42,334 nt of DNA from Deltaproteobacteria bacterium (GTDB taxonomy: Bacteria > Desulfobacterota > Desulfarculia > Adiutricales > Adiutricaceae), in assembly GCA_031263485.1 (NCBI GenBank), contig JAISFS010000141.1:1-42334 (forward strand), given 5' to 3'. Below, in pieces: positions 1 to 9,898 of this stretch. Each line of letters starts with the position of its first letter. Position 1 is the stretch's first letter. A program made the translations under genes and the position numbers. Under the pieces are notes generated by a model that was not told where the DNA came from, made no database searches, and worked only from the letters and a program-made list of their open reading frames with translations.

Positions 1-183
1 AAGTTGGTCTGAAAGACGGCCAGGAAGGCCGACATGGGCCGACCGGCGGTTCCGGACTTTCAGGACTTTTGAACCGGGCGGTAGCGCCCGGAGGGTTGCT
101 TCGCGGAAACGCGATCGCCAGGGCCTGCGGGGCGCATGGGCAGTGTCGTTCCTTGCTTCTTCAAATTATTGAGATTGCAGTGT
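1..183. other. Downstream flank of the broken IS630 element
   Basis: No gene is recognisable here. The stretch follows the natural stop codon of the transposase pseudogene and should contain the outer end of that insertion sequence. I could not identify a convincing terminal inverted repeat by matching it to the sequence upstream of the transposase start. Confidence 0.4.
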
Positions 184-1473
184 TTAATTGCAGAAGTTCG
201 CATAGGAATTCCTAAGCTGGGTCCCCTTAACCACCCTCTTCCGCCAGCGGCATGGTTTGGGGTTTCTTTGTGAAATGCCACGTAAGCATCGATGGTTTCC
301 TTCAGGACGTTGAGGGAGGAAAATTTACTCCCCTGAGGGAGTGACGGGTGAGCTTCCCTAAGAACACCTCGCACAGGTTCATCCAGGTCGCGGAAGTCGG
401 AGTATAGTGAAAGAAAACGATCGGGAGGACGGCGAGCCATTCGTCGTATCCCTTATGTATGACGGAACCGTAATAAGTCGGAGCGGCAATATGGGGCTGG
501 CAACACCCCCTGGTCACTGACCTCAGGGAGGCTGAAGTGTAAGTCAAGCGTACCAGTTATAGGGGTATGACAGACCATCCGTCCTGATTGGAGCGCCGGC
601 ACTCCTTCCGGCTCTTCATCATGAATCTCTCGTCGACTTATGACGGTGGCGTCATGTATACAGTAGTTGTCCATGACCACGTGGAGCTCGAGCCCCACGT
701 CCGGGTCCTTGACTCCGGGGATCGTGTCCACGAGGCCGTCCATGAACGCAAGGAACTCCACCCGCCTCTTCCGCTGCGTCGTTGCCGTATGCACGATGAC
801 GGTCCTTACCTCCAGCCCGGCGAAGAGGTTGAGGGTACTGTTCCGCTTGTAGATGCTGTTCAGGCCCCGACGAGCTGCCCGCCGCTGTTGCGGACGTAGC
901 CGTTCAGGCGCTCGATGTTCTGGACGCCAGGCTTCTCGTCGAGCGCGATCACGATGTGGTTCTCCGGCGCATCCATGTACATCTTTATGTTCTCCGCCGC
1001 CTGTTCGTTGAACCCGGTGTCCTTGCTCACGCACCCGGACCGCGTCTCCTTGATGCGGATGCCCTGCTCCCGCATCGTTCTCCCGATGATGTCCTCGGAG
1101 AGTCCCAGCCTCTCCGCCAGGGTCGTCCCGCGTCACTGCGATGCCATGCGCGGAGCGCCGACTCGGACAGGATGGTCTTCAGTATGGCGACCCTGATCTC
1201 GACGTGATCGTGTTTCCGCGGCTTCCCGGATCTGGGCGCGTCGTTCAGCCCCTCGTGTCCGTCCCTGATGAACCGGAGCCGCCATTTCCTTGCCGTGTTG
1301 ACGTGGAACCGGAGGGCTTGGGCGATGGCGACGTCCGTCCGGCCCTCCGAACTCATGAGCACTATCTTGGCGCGCATGGCAAGGGGGTGCGACAGCTTCC
1401 GGCCTCGAGACCATTTGATCAGAAAGGGCATGCTCGTCGGCGGGATGTGAACGGGTTGAGCGTGGCGGGCCAT
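184..1473 (-). pseudogene. IS630-family transposase, multiply frameshifted
   Basis: The gene reads on the minus strand from an ATG at 1473 (MARHAQPVHIP) preceded by a strong AAAGGAGG site. An N-terminal helix-turn-helix region (VAIAQALRFHVNTARKWRLRF) is followed by the DDE catalytic domain. The three acidic residues expected for IS630/Tc1-mariner transposases are visible in VIALDEKPGVQ, VVMDNYCIH and WMNLCEVFLGKL, and the C-terminus ends at a TAA at 184-186 (KGTQLRNSYANFCN). The reading frame changes near 1137, 865, 315 and 255, and the gene is also split at 460/654 by a 193-bp insertion. Removing the insertion plus one target copy (199 bp) restores one frame across that junction. The protein cannot be made in full. 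The family call is firm; the ends of the element were not found. Confidence 0.9.
461..653. mobile_element. MITE-like insertion inside the transposase
   Basis: This 193-bp segment has terminal inverted repeats of 20 bp, 461-480 (GACGGAACCGTAATAAGTCG) and 634-653, matching at 17 of 20 positions. It is flanked by a direct repeat ATGTAT at 455-460 and 654-659. It interrupts the transposase exactly between codons for Ile-His and Lys, and excision with one target copy rejoins DNYCIH to KGYDEWL in a single frame. No open reading frame of its own is apparent, so it would depend on a transposase supplied elsewhere. The parent family is unknown; a 6-bp duplication containing TA does not settle it. Confidence 0.75.
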
Positions 1474-2126
1474 GACGACCTCCTTTTGGGACCACCAAAC
1501 TATTTCCGTACACAAAAAGCTGCCAAAAATCATAATTGCGGCACAATTTCCAGTATAATTTCTTGTGCATCCTGTATGCTGACCTCTCCGAACCCCGGCC
1601 GAAAACCCTCATATTTAGAATTGCAGCGAATCGCAAGTTATATGAGCGATTGAAGTAACGTTGTCCTTCTAAAGATGATACATGGTTCCCGAATAGTCGG
1701 TCCCCCCAGTTGCGGCGTTCGCCTCGGTGACGCCGGCAAGAGACATGGTGTTTCGGACGACCGGGGCATGTCGGGTCGGTGTCCTAATTCCGGAGTGTGT
1801 GCGTTTCTCCGAAGCCCCGGGTGCGCGGGTTCAGTGTAAGGAGCCGGAGCCTTGCTAGCTGTGACCGCGCTGTCAGGCGAGCTTCGGACAGCGTCTTCCG
1901 GCAGGGGAACGGCCTCCCGGACATGACAGCCGGACGGACTCAGGCCGTCAGGCGGACTGTCAACGGCGATTTCTTTGACGGTTTGTGTTAGACTCACGGC
2001 TTCAAGCTGACAGTCCCGGGCGATGCCGTCGGTCGCGGGTCCAGCGGAGCCCGTTTCGGGGCCCTGGGAGGCGGCGGAGTGCGGGTTGGGATACCGTCGC
2101 GTTCGGCGGCGGCCGAGGGAGACTGT
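1474..2126. other. Intergenic region between IS630 remnant and ilvD
   Basis: No gene is recognisable. The left part (about 1500-1680) is AT-rich and probably holds the outer end of the insertion sequence. The right part is GC-rich leader of ilvD; I see no convincing attenuator or sigma-70 promoter in it. Confidence 0.45.
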
Positions 2127-3791
2127 ATGAGAAGCGATCAGATGAAGGCCGGGCTCACCCGGATCCCCCACCGGTCCCTGTTCAAGGCGGCCGGACTCAC
2201 GGACGAGGAGCTGGCCAGGCCCATAGTGGGCATAGTGAACTCCCAAAACGACGTGATCCCCGGTCATATCCACCTGGATACCCTGTGCGACGCCGTGAAG
2301 GCAGGCGTGCTGTCCCACGGGGGCACCCCTCTCGCCTTCCCGGCGATAGGCGTGTGCGACGGCATCGCCATGGGGCACGCCGGCATGCGCTACTCGCTGG
2401 TCTCCCGCGAGCATATCGCCGACTCGGTTGAGATCATGGCCATGGCGCACCCTTTCGACGCGCTGGTCTTCATCCCCAACTGCGACAAGATAGTGCCCGG
2501 CATGATCATGGCCGCGCTGAGGCTGAACGTGCCCGCCGTCTTCGTGTCCGGAGGGCCCATGCTCCCCAGCATGCGCGGGGGGAGGAAGGTGACGCTCTCC
2601 TCGGTCTTCGAGGCGGTGGGCCAGCTGGCCGCGGGGAACCTGACCGAGGCCGACTGCAAGGACATCGAGGACACGGCCTGCCCGGGTTGCGGCAGCTGCG
2701 CGGGCATGTTCACGGCCAACTCCATGAACTGCATGACCGAGGCCGTGGGCCTGGGCCTTCCGGGAAACGGCACGGTGCCGGCCGTCCACGCCGGACGCGT
2801 GAGGATGGCCAAGACGGCGGGGGCCAAGGTCATGGAGCTGTTGGACCGCGACATCCGCCCGCGGGACATCGTGACCCCGGACAGCCTGCACAACGCGCTG
2901 GCCGCCGACATGGCGCTGGGATGTTCGTCCAACACGGTTCTCCACCTCCTGGCCATCGCCCATGAGGCGGGGATCAGGATGGATCTGGAGACCATAAACA
3001 GGGTCTCCCGCGAGACGCCTCACCTGGTGAGGCTCTCCCCGGTCGGTGAAACGACTTTGGCCGATCTGGACCTGGCGGGCGGCGTTTCCGCCGTCATGAA
3101 GGAACTCGAGAAGGCGGGGCTCCTGAAGGGCGGGTGCATGACCGTGACCGGCATGACCGTCTCGGAGAACCTGGCGTCCGTCCGTAACCACGACCCTCAG
3201 CTGGTACGCTCGAAAGATACCGCATGGTCCCCGGACGGCGGCCTGGCCATCCTCTGGGGCAACCTGGCCCCGGACGGGGCCGTCGTCAAGAAGGGCGCGG
3301 TGCTTCCGGAGATGATGACCCACTCCGGCCCCGCGCGGGTCTTCGAGAGCGAGGAGGACTGCACCGACAGCCTGCTCGACGGGAAGATCAGGCCCGGGGA
3401 CGTGATAGTCATCCGCTATGAGGGTCCCAAGGGCGGACCCGGCATGAAGGAGATGCTCACCCCGACCGCGACCCTGGCCGGCATGGGCCTGGACAGGACG
3501 GTGGCGCTCATAACGGACGGTCGCTTCTCGGGGGCCTCGCGGGGGGCCTCAATCGGCCACATCTCGCCGGAGGCGGCCTCGGGCGGTCTTATCGCGCTCG
3601 TGAAGGAAGGCGACACGATAGCCATAGACATCCCCAACAACTCCCTGGAACTGAAGGTGGACCCCGCCGAGGTAGAAAGGCGCCGCGCCGCCTGGAAGCC
3701 CGTAGAAAAGGAGATCCCCAAAGGTGTGCTCACCCGCTACAGGAAGATTGTAACCTCCGCCAGCACGGGCGCCGTCCTTGAGGACGACTGA
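2127..3791 (+). CDS. ilvD: Dihydroxy-acid dehydratase
   Basis: IlvD removes water from 2,3-dihydroxy-3-methylbutanoate and its homologue, the third common step of valine, isoleucine and leucine synthesis, in the cytoplasm. The 554-residue product has the usual family length. Iron-sulfur ligand cysteines are seen in NCDKIVPGM (Cys119) and [10 protein letters not shown] (Cys191). The segment VPGH-like at residues 45-50 reads PGHIHL, without the cysteine found there in the 2Fe-2S type, so a labile 4Fe-4S enzyme of the E. coli kind is more likely. The C-terminal signature [14 protein letters not shown] is intact. An in-frame ATG at 2079 exists, but the ATG at 2127 follows GAGGGA and begins the conserved [10 protein letters not shown] sequence, so I prefer it. 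The gene stands alone; no other branched-chain gene is in the window. Confidence 0.97.
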   Translation: MRSDQMKAGLTRIPHRSLFKAAGLTDEELARPIVGIVNSQNDVIPGHIHLDTLCDAVKAGVLSHGGTPLAFPAIGVCDGIAMGHAGMRYSLVSREHIADSVEIMAMAHPFDALVFIPNCDKIVPGMIMAALRLNVPAVFVSGGPMLPSMRGGRKVTLSSVFEAVGQLAAGNLTEADCKDIEDTACPGCGSCAGMFTANSMNCMTEAVGLGLPGNGTVPAVHAGRVRMAKTAGAKVMELLDRDIRPRDIVTPDSLHNALAADMALGCSSNTVLHLLAIAHEAGIRMDLETINRVSRETPHLVRLSPVGETTLADLDLAGGVSAVMKELEKAGLLKGGCMTVTGMTVSENLASVRNHDPQLVRSKDTAWSPDGGLAILWGNLAPDGAVVKKGAVLPEMMTHSGPARVFESEEDCTDSLLDGKIRPGDVIVIRYEGPKGGPGMKEMLTPTATLAGMGLDRTVALITDGRFSGASRGASIGHISPEAASGGLIALVKEGDTIAIDIPNNSLELKVDPAEVERRRAAWKPVEKEIPKGVLTRYRKIVTSASTGAVLEDD

Positions 3792-4747
3792 TTGCACGGG
3801 CACGGTTTGCCGGGCAAGGACAGGTGGAGCGGGTCGGTATATGACTCGTTCATTGGGCTAGGGGGGCGGGAGCTTCGAGAGGGTTGACAGCGGGTCCGTT
3901 AGACGCTCCGGGTACTTCCGTTACGCGAAGGTTGGGGGACATGCGTGCCTGACACGGCTTGAGCGATGCGGCGGTCGCGTAGCGCATTTCGTCAGGCGTT
4001 GCTTTTCCGCCGGGATTCCAGTATCGGGGCCGTCTGAAGTGCCTTGCGTTTCAGTGCCTATTGTCGGGACCTGCTTTTGCGTCGATGGGGTTGAGGTCCG
4101 CGGAACGGGAGCGCAAGGTGCATGCCCGGCTCAGGACCGGACAGGCTACGAAGCATTCGGATGGGATTAGCGGCAATGGTTCGCCAACGTCCCGGTATCG
4201 AATGACGGTGCCATGAATTCGAGGGATTTGCTCATATCGGCGTGATTTGAAATCAGGTTTCGCGGTTGGTCAGCTTTCCGTGGCGGACCCGTAAACTTCG
4301 TTTCCGTTCCAGGCATTTCGAACAGAATTGAGGTGATGGTAATAACTTAACAGTCCGGATTGCGAACGTCAGTGACATGTCCTAGAAACGATGCCTATTC
4401 CCCATAACCGCTTGAAAGATTGCCGTCTGAAACGTTGCGGCCTCGCGTTCTCCAGCGTCTTCGCGAAGACGGCCGAGGAACACGCGGCGTATCTCGTAGC
4501 GGGTCCTTCCGTACATGTACCTAAGGGAGAATCTCACAACGCCATGCATCACTTCATATGTCTTGCCGGCTGAACGATAGACGGGCCGCCAAGCAGGCGA
4601 CCTGTCGTCGGTTGACACCGGTCCGGCTAACCCCTATCGAGATATGACAAACAGCCAGATGGGTCCGTAGCAACAGATTGAGTTTTTAGCGGCGTATAAG
4701 CCTTTAGATGACTGCGCATAACGGTGGCTAAATTTCGATTCCCGTTT
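3792..4747. other. Gene-poor stretch downstream of ilvD
   Basis: I see no supportable gene, RNA or repeat here. Short open frames exist on both strands, for example a 78-codon minus-strand frame at 4382-4618, but none resembles a known family or has a good ribosome binding site. Base composition falls toward the right, consistent with decayed or imported DNA. Confidence 0.5.
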
Positions 4748-5041
4748 CTAATACCTCTTGTGCGAAGAGACTGCTTTTTTGATCGCGGCTGAAGGTATGA
4801 CATGCGGTTCAATGTCAATATCGAAATAGCGAGTCATGTTACATAGCTCGCCGCCGATCTCGCGGCGCCTCCTAATCATATGATCTCCCACGAAGACGGC
4901 TATGTCCACATCGCTCGACTCGCCTGCGGTTCCGTTAGCGTAGGAACCGAACAGAATGACACGATCCACCTCCATGACGCTGCGTACCATGTCAGCGAAC
5001 CGTATGGCTTCCTTCTTAACGGCATCAAAGTCAATGGCCAA
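4748..5041 (-). CDS. Minimal nucleotidyltransferase (MNT-type), orphan
   Basis: The 97-residue product has the Pol-beta-like nucleotidyltransferase signature GSYANGTAGESSDVDIAVF, with Gly32-Ser33, Asp44 and Asp46, and a third acidic strand near FDIDIE (about residue 76). Proteins of this size are usually the antitoxin-like MNT half of MNT/HEPN toxin-antitoxin pairs, where they modify the HEPN partner. The start is chosen as TTG at 5041 because AAGGAGG lies 7 nt upstream; an in-frame ATG at 5089 lacks such a site. No HEPN partner gene is visible on either side, so the gene is either an orphan or the survivor of a decayed pair. The function beyond nucleotidyl transfer is inference. Confidence 0.8.
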   Translation of the reverse strand: MAIDFDAVKKEAIRFADMVRSVMEVDRVILFGSYANGTAGESSDVDIAVFVGDHMIRRRREIGGELCNMTRYFDIDIEPHVIPSAAIKKAVSSHKRY

Positions 5042-5139
5042 TCGAATGCCTCCTTGGTCTGATCTAGGATTATGCCTGTATCCATTCATCGAAAGGAATG
5101 AAATCTTCCGAGAATCGATTCGGATAGTGGTTGTTTAAG

Positions 5140-5239
5140 AATGTCAACAACTTGAGGGAGTTGGTGGTTGATAAGCACTTGATTGCATCGCCTTTGCCGT
5201 TGACTAAGCTATATCATTCAACCTTAAGTTGTTGACATT
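5140..5239. repeat. Inverted repeat upstream of the nucleotidyltransferase
   Basis: The arms 5140-5157 (AATGTCAACAACTTGAGG) and 5222-5239 are inverted copies matching at 17 of 18 positions, separated by 64 bp. The arrangement could be the remnant of a small mobile element or a pair of regulatory half-sites; no target duplication was recognised. Confidence 0.6.
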
Positions 5240-6006
5240 GATTGGCCAAATGAAGGAGAATCAGGCAATCAGTCGGGGCCAACGGTGACCGAAGCCTTAC
5301 TCTTCAACGCGAACGTAATAATTTTTTACACTCGGGATCAGTTTCAGTGTTTCATAAATCTGTCTGGACTAACAGTCGGTTAGGGGGGCAACTGGCTTAG
5401 TTTGGTTTAGGAGCTATTCCGGGAAGCCAGCCATAATGTTCCTTAGCCCAGGTCTTGGTCAAGGACAAAGCGTGCGAATTTGACCGGCTGGCCGACTCGC
5501 TGTCGGAAAACCGTATGGAATAGCCGTGAGGCTCGTCTGTTGGCCCGAGGGCGAAGACCTGCGCGTGGATCGGTGGACAGACGCATACGAGCCAGGCAGG
5601 CTCGGGCTAGGTCCATAGTGTCCGTCCCGACCGCTTTTCCTCGAGGGCGAGGCTACACCCCCGCCCCTTGGAAAGGTCGGGAGGCATCGCGGATCGGGAG
5701 TCGGGGTAAGAGGCTCTCAGGGTGCGGAGGCGACTGTCAGTCCGTGCGGGTCGAGCATCGCTTCATGGCCGCGCAAACGCCTGTCCTCTCCTTGGTTTAG
5801 GGGGTTGCTGGACAATTATATGGACCGGTGCCAACTGTCCGCTTAGATCAGGTGGAATTCTCAACCCCGAGCCTTCACGGCAACCATTGGTTACGTGGCC
5901 ATGGAGTACCGGCTTGGATGCTCGCTTTAGTGACCGGATAGCCGAGTGGCCTGCCAACGCGATAATTTTTCCGGAGAGTATTAATGGAAAAAGAATGATA
6001 TCTTCA
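5240..6006. other. Decayed coding-like stretch
   Basis: No intact gene is present. Around 5460-5620 the plus strand reads in successive frames as coding-like peptide (KACEFDRLADSLSENRME, then VRLVCWPEGEDLRVDRW), which suggests a broken gene, but I do not recognise the family. Confidence 0.35.
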
Positions 6007-6196
6007 TAATCATTGATTCCACTGCTAAAACCCTCACCCTCACCTCCAGGTCGTAATTTGAGGGCTGAATGCTGGGTAAAGGGTGCGCCAGAATGGCGGT
6101 GATTAAGGCTTAAGAACAAGGGTGCCAATGCGATGGCCACAAAGCGTTCCGCTTCTCTGTCGAGAGGGAGGGTTTTTGCAGTGGAATCAATCATTA
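6007..6196. mobile_element. MITE-like element with long TIRs and TA ends
   Basis: The two ends, 6007-6035 and 6168-6196, are inverted repeats matching at 27 of 29 positions (core ATTGATTCCACTGC). Both ends finish in TA, which fits insertion at a TA dinucleotide as in Tc1/mariner and IS630 elements. The 190-bp body has no transposase and no convincing gene. The repeat ends differ from those of the element at 461-653, so this is a separate family. Confidence 0.7.
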
Positions 6197-6589
6197 ATAT
6201 TTCCTGAACTCAATATGTATCATGCCTAAATTAATAATTTCCTAAAATTTTATCTGGATTGGTATGGTCAGAATACTTATGGGTTGATAAGGAAAGAACT
6301 TTGATAGCAATGAAAATTCAGATATTACGCAATCTCTTTTATTTGCCTACCGGTATGTTACGATCCAATGTCAATAAAATATCATGAAACGTTTTCTTTC
6401 GCATCACAGCTTTGGATGCACTTCATATTGCTATGCTCAAAAAGTTTTCATGCGCAGATGTGTTGATATTCAATATTTAAGGTGTAAGTGAGATGTTGTC
6501 CAGCAAGCTACTGATATCGTTAATATAAATTGAAAAGGAAAAGTGTTATTCTTCTTTAAGTTGTTGAAATTGTTGAAATTGGATAGGGA
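6197..6589. other. AT-rich spacer
   Basis: A strongly AT-rich stretch lying downstream of the minus-strand operon and next to the MITE-like element. No gene, RNA or terminator was recognised. Confidence 0.45.
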
Positions 6590-7171
6590 TCAGCTGGTTG
6601 TTCTTGCGCTTTGCATGCTTGCGGCATCGGCTGGGGCTCTAGAGGGTTCGCTGGGAGAAAGCGATTCCGAAGGGGGGACCTGGGATTGCAAGGCAGGACC
6701 TGCCATGGCCACCGAGGCCTTAAGCGACTCCAGGGATACGAGGATCTGAGTGATCTTTCCGCTCTGAAGGTAAAGCCAGCCGCACAAGGCAATCACGATT
6801 GCAGCGAAAATAGGAGAGAAGATCCCAATGAACTTCGTGAGCAGGTTGAAACGCTTGTCGAGGCTGCTGATTTCGGTCTTTAGACTTGTAAGTTCGCCTT
6901 TGAGGCTGGTCAATCCCACTTCTAATTTAGTATTAGTGGCGTTAAGCTCGTTCTTGATGTCGTTGAATTCCTCCTTCAGGTCGGCCCTGAGACCGTTGAA
7001 TTCCTCCTTCAGGTCGGACCTGAGACCGTTGATTTCCTCCTTCAGGTCGGTCCTGAGACCGTTGATTTCTTCCTTCTGAACGGCTCTGTGAATGGCGAAC
7101 TCTGTCTTGATATCGGTAACAGCCTTCTGTATCGTGGCATCTAGCTCATTGGCCTTCAGGGACAATGTCAT
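6590..7171 (-). CDS. Coiled-coil protein with one membrane anchor
   Basis: The 193-residue product starts with an amphipathic region followed by 11-residue repeats of the form KEEINGLRTDL at about 33-43, 44-54, 55-65 and a partial fourth, encoded by a 33-bp DNA repeat. A long coiled coil runs to about residue 112, then a single hydrophobic segment (FIGIFSPIFAAIVIALCGWLYL, about 114-135, shown in part here) and a serine- and proline-rich tail. It resembles DUF1640/Bdr-like membrane coiled-coil proteins in layout, but I cannot assign a family. The ATG overlaps the stop of the upstream gene as ATGA, so the two are translationally coupled and probably act together at the inner membrane. The low-complexity composition makes the biochemical role unclear. 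Confidence 0.8.
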   Translation of the reverse strand: MTLSLKANELDATIQKAVTDIKTEFAIHRAVQKEEINGLRTDLKEEINGLRSDLKEEFNGLRADLKEEFNDIKNELNATNTKLEVGLTSLKGELTSLKTEISSLDKRFNLLTKFIGIFSPIFAAIVIALCGWLYLQSGKITQILVSLESLKASVAMAGPALQSQVPPSESLSPSEPSRAPADAASMQSARTTS

Positions 7172-7473
7172 CTCGAAAGCTGTGAAGTATACCTGGGGCT
7201 GGGCAGGGATGGGATATACAGCCCTCCGGGGCCCTTACGGCCTTCCAGGGTCGAGGCCGCGGTTGACGGTCCTCCGGGGCCCTGATGGCCTTCCAGGGTC
7301 GAGGCCATGGTTGACGGCCCATCGGGGCCCAGACGGTCTTCAAGGGGTGAGGCCGCGGTTGACGGCCCTTCGGAGATCTCCTTGCCTTCATGGGGTGCGG
7401 CGGGGGTTGACGGCCCGGCAAGGTCCTGCAGGCCATCCTGAGATTGTTGATTTTCTCTGTCCTGATCGAACAT
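7168..7473 (-). CDS. Small protein of 16-residue repeats
   Basis: The 101-residue product begins MFDQDRENQQSQDG and then carries about four tandem 16-residue units of the type GPSTAASTLEGRKGPG, encoded by an imperfect 48-bp repeat. There is no signal peptide, membrane segment or cysteine, and the composition predicts disorder. The start at 7473 is supported by AGGAGGG 8 nt upstream and by a promoter whose -10 lies about 26 bp before it; upstream in-frame ATGs at 7491 and 7503 have no ribosome binding site. The stop TGA overlaps the ATG of the coiled-coil gene. I do not recognise the family. The repeats could vary in number between strains. Confidence 0.7.
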   Translation of the reverse strand: MFDQDRENQQSQDGLQDLAGPSTPAAPHEGKEISEGPSTAASPLEDRLGPDGPSTMASTLEGHQGPGGPSTAASTLEGRKGPGGLYIPSLPSPRYTSQLSR

Positions 7474-7498
7474 GTCCGAAACCCTCCTCATGATCTTT

Positions 7499-7527
7499 AT
7501 CATAAATGACGTTTTCCAAAATGTCAA
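7499..7527 (-). promoter_or_regulatory. Sigma-70-type promoter of the repeat/coiled-coil operon
   Basis: Reading the minus strand, TTGACA (7527-7522) and TATGAT (7504-7499) are separated by 17 bp. This is 6/6 and 5/6 to consensus and sits just upstream of the ribosome binding site of the gene starting at 7473, giving a very short leader. Confidence 0.7.
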
Positions 7528-8938
7528 AAAATGAGGAGGCACGAGGGCGCGGGCTATGGTGGCGTTCTTTCCGGTCTGCCATCCGATCAGGGTCAGGCGA
7601 CACGGGGTCCCCATGGTGGACATCCCGCGTTTCCCGGAAACCGCTGGGCGCCTCCTCGCCCAGGTACCCTCCGCCTCTTTGTTTCCGAGAAACGGGTGTC
7701 GGCCGGGCTCTTCTTGATGTCTCGCCGAGAGAGCTTCAAGCGTACCTGGAGATCTCGCTCCTGGTACGCAGAGGGCCCTCAAGCGAGATGCGTTGACCTA
7801 TCTGGCCGTCCCCTTGCCGCCACTGCGGTTCACCTGCTGAAAAAGACCGTCAGCCCTTTCCGGAAGACTGGCCTGAGATGAACTGGCTCTCAACACATTG
7901 GCAGGGGAGAAGATCAAGGCGGACTTGTGCATCTGACCCGCCAGCCCGAAGACGCCTATGCCGATCTACACTACCGCATGATTGAATCGGCTGACCCTCA
8001 ATCCTGGCGTCTTCCGGAGCCGCATCTCGCCAAGGTCCCGGTAAAACTGCTTGTTCTAGCTGTCGGTCAGCCGCCTGGTGCCGGCTGGGGGTTCGGCCTG
8101 CGGCCGGAAGGAGAAGGATTTCAGGATCCTCCGGCGATATCTGCACGCTCATAAGTGGAGGCGGCCCCCACACATTAGGTCAACGGCGAATCCCGCATTT
8201 GCCGCCCGGTCCGGTTGCGGTGTGTTCTTGCCGCGTGTCTTGCCGAACCCCTTGTTCAAATAGCGATCTGGCCGGCATCTGGGCAGGAGTGTTGCTGGGC
8301 GATGATGCCAGGAAACGGAGGGGCGTTAGAGAAGGGAGGATGACAAAAATTATGATTGAGGAATGTGTAAAAGCGTGGGTTTTTTCAGCTGAGACAACGC
8401 ACCTGTTTATTCAAGCGATGCCCCTGACGCATCTGTATTGACCACAGAGCCGATATTTAGTCCAATCCGATCTTGAAAAGACTTGGTTGACAGGTGCATG
8501 TGTTTTGCCATCTCTTTTCGGGGGCGGAAGAGATTTTTACACAAACCTCATGATTCAAAAAAGCCGGGAAACATAAAGGCGAAAACGCCGGGCAGGGTGG
8601 CCAGAGCCTCAGAAAAATATGGTAAGGTTAAGAAGAAGGAACAGGAAGACATGGACAGGACAAGTCCGGCGGCGGAAAGCCGAAACCCGTCAGAATGCCG
8701 GATGCAGTGGCCAGCGGTTCCGGCACGGCTTCGGGACGGTAGTCCTGGATGTTTCACGGCAATATGTCGCGTGAGGAGCGCGCCCAGCGGCGTACGTCCG
8801 GTATCGTTGCGCGTTGGAGTACATCAACGTCGTCACGAGGCGTGAGAGGACATCGGCACCTTGGGAGCTTCAGGCCGCGTCCAGCCGGGTTAACTTGATG
8901 CATCCGGCGGTCGGTCGGCGCCCGGCACCTCGGCCGTG
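7528..8938. other. 1.4-kb stretch without recognisable genes
   Basis: Open frames exist on both strands (for example 7850-8173 minus and 8483-8845 plus) but none has a recognisable domain. The composition is mixed and several frames look coding-like over short distances, consistent with decayed genes. No RNA gene or terminator was seen. Confidence 0.45.
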
Positions 8939-9898
8939 TCAGGCGCCCCGCCTGGGGCAGTCAGCCGCCGACGTGCCGCCCGGTTCCGCGTCCGCGGTTT
9001 TCCTTCCCCCCACACGGCTCACGCCCAAGATGATGAGGATCATGCCCGCCACCTCCACCAGGCCCAACCGCTCCCCCAAAAGGATTGCCCCCATGACGAG
9101 CGTCATGATCGGTCCGGACATGTTGTAGATTGCGGCTTTCGAGGCACCCAGAAGGGCGATGCCCGCGCTCATGGCGTAGATGGGGACCACGGTAGAGAAG
9201 ACCGACAGGATCGCGACGTAGAGGTAGGCTTTTTCGCTGAAGCGCAGGAGGTCCCCGTACTCCCGCAAGACGCCGTAATGGAGGAGCACGGAGGCCACCG
9301 ACACCATCATGGTGATCGAGATGAGCATGGGCATCTGGGATCTGGAGAAGTTCCGGTCCACGCCCACGAGGTAGAGGGCGTAGAGGGTGGCCGAAGCGAA
9401 GACCAGGCCGCATCCCCTGTAGAAGCCCGGCCCCGGGGACGTGACGTGCGGGGCCATCATCATGAGTAGTCCCAGGTACGAGACGCCCAGGGCCGTCCAG
9501 GTCCGGCGGCCAACAGGCGTCCGGAGCGCCGCGGCGCTGATGAGGACCACCATGGTCGGGTAAAGGAAGAGGATCATCCTCCCCAGGGAAGCGTCGATGT
9601 AATATAGCCCGGCAAAGTCCAGAAACGAGCAGAGGTAGTAGCCGAACACCCCCAGGACGGCTATCGCCGCCCATTTGGAGGGAGGGAGATCGAGCGGCCT
9701 CCACTTGCCCCTGATCGTGTTGGCAGCGAGGATGAAGGCGAAGATCCCCCCAGCCAGGATCATCCTCAGGCAGATGAGGGAGAGCGGATCCATGCCCTCC
9801 CTGTAGGCGAGTTTCGCGAGCACGGTCTTGCCGGCGAAGCAGAAGGCGGCCGTGACGGTAAGAGCCGCGCCAAGGCGGGCTGAAGAGATACTGGGCAT
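8939..9898 (-). CDS. EamA/DMT-family transporter
   Basis: The 319-residue product is a drug/metabolite-transporter superfamily permease of the inner membrane. It shows about ten hydrophobic helices arranged as two EamA repeats, starting with LGAALTVTAAFCFAGKTVLAKLAYR and with the second repeat ending at GPIMTLVMGAILLGERLGLVEVAG (both shown here only as landmarks in part). The GERLG motif near the end of the second repeat is typical of the family. The substrate is not predictable; relatives export amino acids or other small metabolites. The ATG at 9898 starts the first repeat; the open frame continues far upstream in low-complexity sequence with no homology. The ribosome binding site is weak. 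It lies downstream of hisD on the same strand, about 440 bp away with a repeat array between, so co-transcription is uncertain. Confidence 0.88.
   Translation of the reverse strand: MPSISSARLGAALTVTAAFCFAGKTVLAKLAYREGMDPLSLICLRMILAGGIFAFILAANTIRGKWRPLDLPPSKWAAIAVLGVFGYYLCSFLDFAGLYYIDASLGRMILFLYPTMVVLISAAALRTPVGRRTWTALGVSYLGLLMMMAPHVTSPGPGFYRGCGLVFASATLYALYLVGVDRNFSRSQMPMLISITMMVSVASVLLHYGVLREYGDLLRFSEKAYLYVAILSVFSTVVPIYAMSAGIALLGASKAAIYNMSGPIMTLVMGAILLGERLGLVEVAGMILIILGVSRVGGRKTADAEPGGTSAADCPRRGA

Noticed and set aside
1638..3323. Minus-strand open frame of 561 codons
   Set aside because: It is antisense to ilvD and is explained by GC-rich third positions; the translation is low in hydrophobic core and matches nothing.
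7092..7493. Plus-strand repeat frame opposite the 16-residue-repeat gene
   Set aside because: The promoter, ribosome binding site and coupling all support the minus strand.
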